Translations under genes and position numbers: made by a program
Assembly (NCBI GenBank): GCA_036897625.1
Contig: JAYMTA010000900.1
Span: forward strand, 1 to 23,249
Direction: 5' to 3'
DNA length: 23,249 nt
Origin: Pelargonium cotyledonis
Taxonomy: Eukaryota > Streptophyta > Magnoliopsida > Geraniales > Geraniaceae
In this document: positions 22,050 to 23,249 of the stretch, one piece after another
Layout: each line of letters starts with the position of its first letter
Position numbering within the stretch: the first letter of the stretch is position 1
The notes under the pieces: model-generated
The model's database searches: none
Seen by the model: only the letters and a program-made list of their open reading frames with translations
What the model was told of the DNA's origin: nothing

Positions 22050-22633
22050 CTCTCTCTCCATTTCTATTTTTATCATTTTCATTTATTTTTATAAAACAAA
22101 ATAGCGATCGGTATTCGGGTCGGGTTGGGGCAATCTTATCCTGTTGGATCGGTTGGGTTTAGTTACGACTATTTTGCAGTATAAAGAGCAAAAGAGTGAA
22201 CGATTTTTTTTATTATTATAATTAAAGATAAATATCAATCAAATTAGAATTTCACTGTTACTTAACATAAAAAACTGAGTATCATAAAATTATTTTATTG
22301 ACCGTGCAATACATTTGCATTAAATGACTCGCATATGACATGACTTATTATATGTCAGTAAAATAAATGAATAAAATTTATTATTTAACATATTTTAAAA
22401 AAAATCTCAAAACAAATATTTTAAATTCATCATCATATTACTTAATGGAGAAAAATATCATAAGCTAACGATAAGATTTATTTTGGTCGATAATTAAAAG
22501 TTCAAAGACTAATCTTAGTTAAAAGAAAATCAAGAATCAAATTAGATACATATGCAAATATTCATGGACTAAGTCGAAGTTTTTACCTATTATTGAAATA
22601 ATTGTTGTATTACTAATATTATTGTTTATTGTA
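22050..22633. other. AT-rich region upstream of METE
   Basis: No gene is visible. At about 22485-22590 three diverged copies of the ~30-bp repeat seen at 12490-12965 occur (phrases AAAAGTTCAAAGACTAATCTT and ATTCATGGACTAAGTCGAAG). The remainder is simple AT-rich sequence. Confidence 0.4.
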
Positions 22634-22648
22634 AATTCATTTAGATTT
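22634..22648. repeat. Target-site duplication of the SINE (left copy)
   Basis: The 15-bp sequence AATTCATTTAGATTT abuts the poly(T) (poly(A) on the minus strand) end of the SINE. The identical right copy is at 22884-22898. The lack of mismatches suggests a fairly recent insertion. Confidence 0.9.
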
Positions 22649-22883
22649 TTTTTTTTTTTGTCTGAATCAAAAGGTTCCTGAGCAGGGCCGTAAACTCGCA
22701 GTAGGTACCTTTAAGCCGTTCTACCACACCCAGACTAATCCTCATTCGAGCCGGGTAGGACCACAAGGGCGGCAAAGTTCTCCCTATCAAGTTTTAACGC
22801 AGTTGCATTTTTTGTAACTCGAACTCGAAACCTTAAGTTAAACTGGAACAGCCACTTACAAGTTAACTCTTGCGTTTGGTGGT
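22649..22883 (-). mobile_element. tRNA-derived SINE with poly(A) tail
   Basis: Read on the minus strand, the element starts ACCACCAAACGCAAGAG at 22883 and ends in a run of A at 22649. Internal RNA polymerase III promoter boxes are recognisable: an A-box-like TAACTTGTAAGTGG (22865-22852) and a B-box-like GAGTTCGAGTT (22826-22816), spaced about 39 bases apart. It is flanked by a 15-bp target-site duplication, AATTCATTTAGATTT, at 22634-22648 and 22884-22898, with no mismatches. The body of ~235 bp is in the size range of plant SINEs. The duplication makes retroposition nearly certain; the family name is not known to me. Confidence 0.85.
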
Positions 22884-22959
22884 AATTCATTTAGATTTGT
22901 ACTACACTAATTAATAAAATGTCATAAATTGAGTGATTCATCTCACCTTTCCTTTTTTG

Positions 22960-23249
22960 AAATAATAATCAAAGATTATCATTGAGTCGAAAAGCAACTA
23001 GTTACAGCATACACTGAAACCAGGAGACCAGATTTTTCTAGGAGTCTAGAGAACCGAACCCTAATACCTAATCTCACCCAGCAGAGGTAACCGAACCAAA
23101 AGGAAAAATAAATAAAAGAAAAAACCAAACTAGCAAATCAGACCCTGATAAACAAGGACCGTACAAGAGACCCCTGCCGGCTACAAAGGACCAAACCACA
23201 CCTACCACCCTCCTTTGACCGTGCCGGAACAAACCGACACGACAACGAT
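22960..23249 (-). mobile_element. 3' end of a LINE running off the right edge
   Basis: Read on the minus strand, the sequence is T- and G-rich without long frames (phrases GGGGTCTCTTGTACGGTCC and CTCTGCTGGGTGAGATTAGG). It ends in CTCAATGATAATCTTTGATTATTATTTCAAAAAAGG near 22950-22985, a style of 3' tail seen in plant non-LTR retrotransposons. The coding part would lie beyond position 23249. The tail is short and not pure A, so the exact end and family are uncertain. Confidence 0.4.

Overview
This is nuclear DNA from a flowering plant, most likely a eudicot. It is AT-rich and its genes carry many introns with GT/AG borders. It holds plant-type gene families and a scatter of small plant transposons. 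I read three complete protein-coding genes by following the reading frame through every splice junction. Each model joins in frame throughout and has a length typical of its family, except the RTM2-like protein, which is shorter than I recall for Arabidopsis RTM2.

Layout. (1) Positions 1-82 are the end of a hAT-type DNA transposon running in from the left. A short non-coding flank with a 28-bp tandem duplication follows. (2) Positions 1107-11898, minus strand, are a 14-exon gene for gamma-tubulin complex component 6 (GCP6), predicted at 1213 residues. Its introns hold two LTR-retroelement fossils, two MITE-like elements, a 22-bp tandem repeat and a GT/GA microsatellite lying against a 5' splice site. 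(3) Positions 11975-14900 are a repeat-rich intergenic region: a degenerate array of ~30-bp units, an inverted-repeat structure and a LINE-like retroposon with an A-rich tail. (4) Positions 14997-15930, plus strand, are a two-exon HSP20-like gene of the RTM2 type with a C-terminal membrane anchor (280 residues). (5) Positions 16944-20938, minus strand, are cobalamin-independent methionine synthase (METE) in 11 coding exons, predicted at exactly 765 residues, with a further 5' exon and a ~946-bp leader intron. (6) Positions 22050-23249 are AT-rich sequence containing a well-preserved SINE with a 15-bp target-site duplication and the 3' end of a LINE that runs off the right edge.

The three genes do not form a functional unit. 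GCP6 acts in microtubule nucleation, RTM2-type proteins in phloem-associated restriction of virus movement, and METE in methionine and one-carbon metabolism. GCP6 and the RTM2-like gene are divergent; the RTM2-like gene and METE converge. I see no new biological system. The points most worth a check are an in-frame, transit-peptide-like upstream extension of METE, a possible tiny spliced minus-strand gene at 16047-16420, and a dispersed ~30-bp repeat family that appears on several gene flanks.
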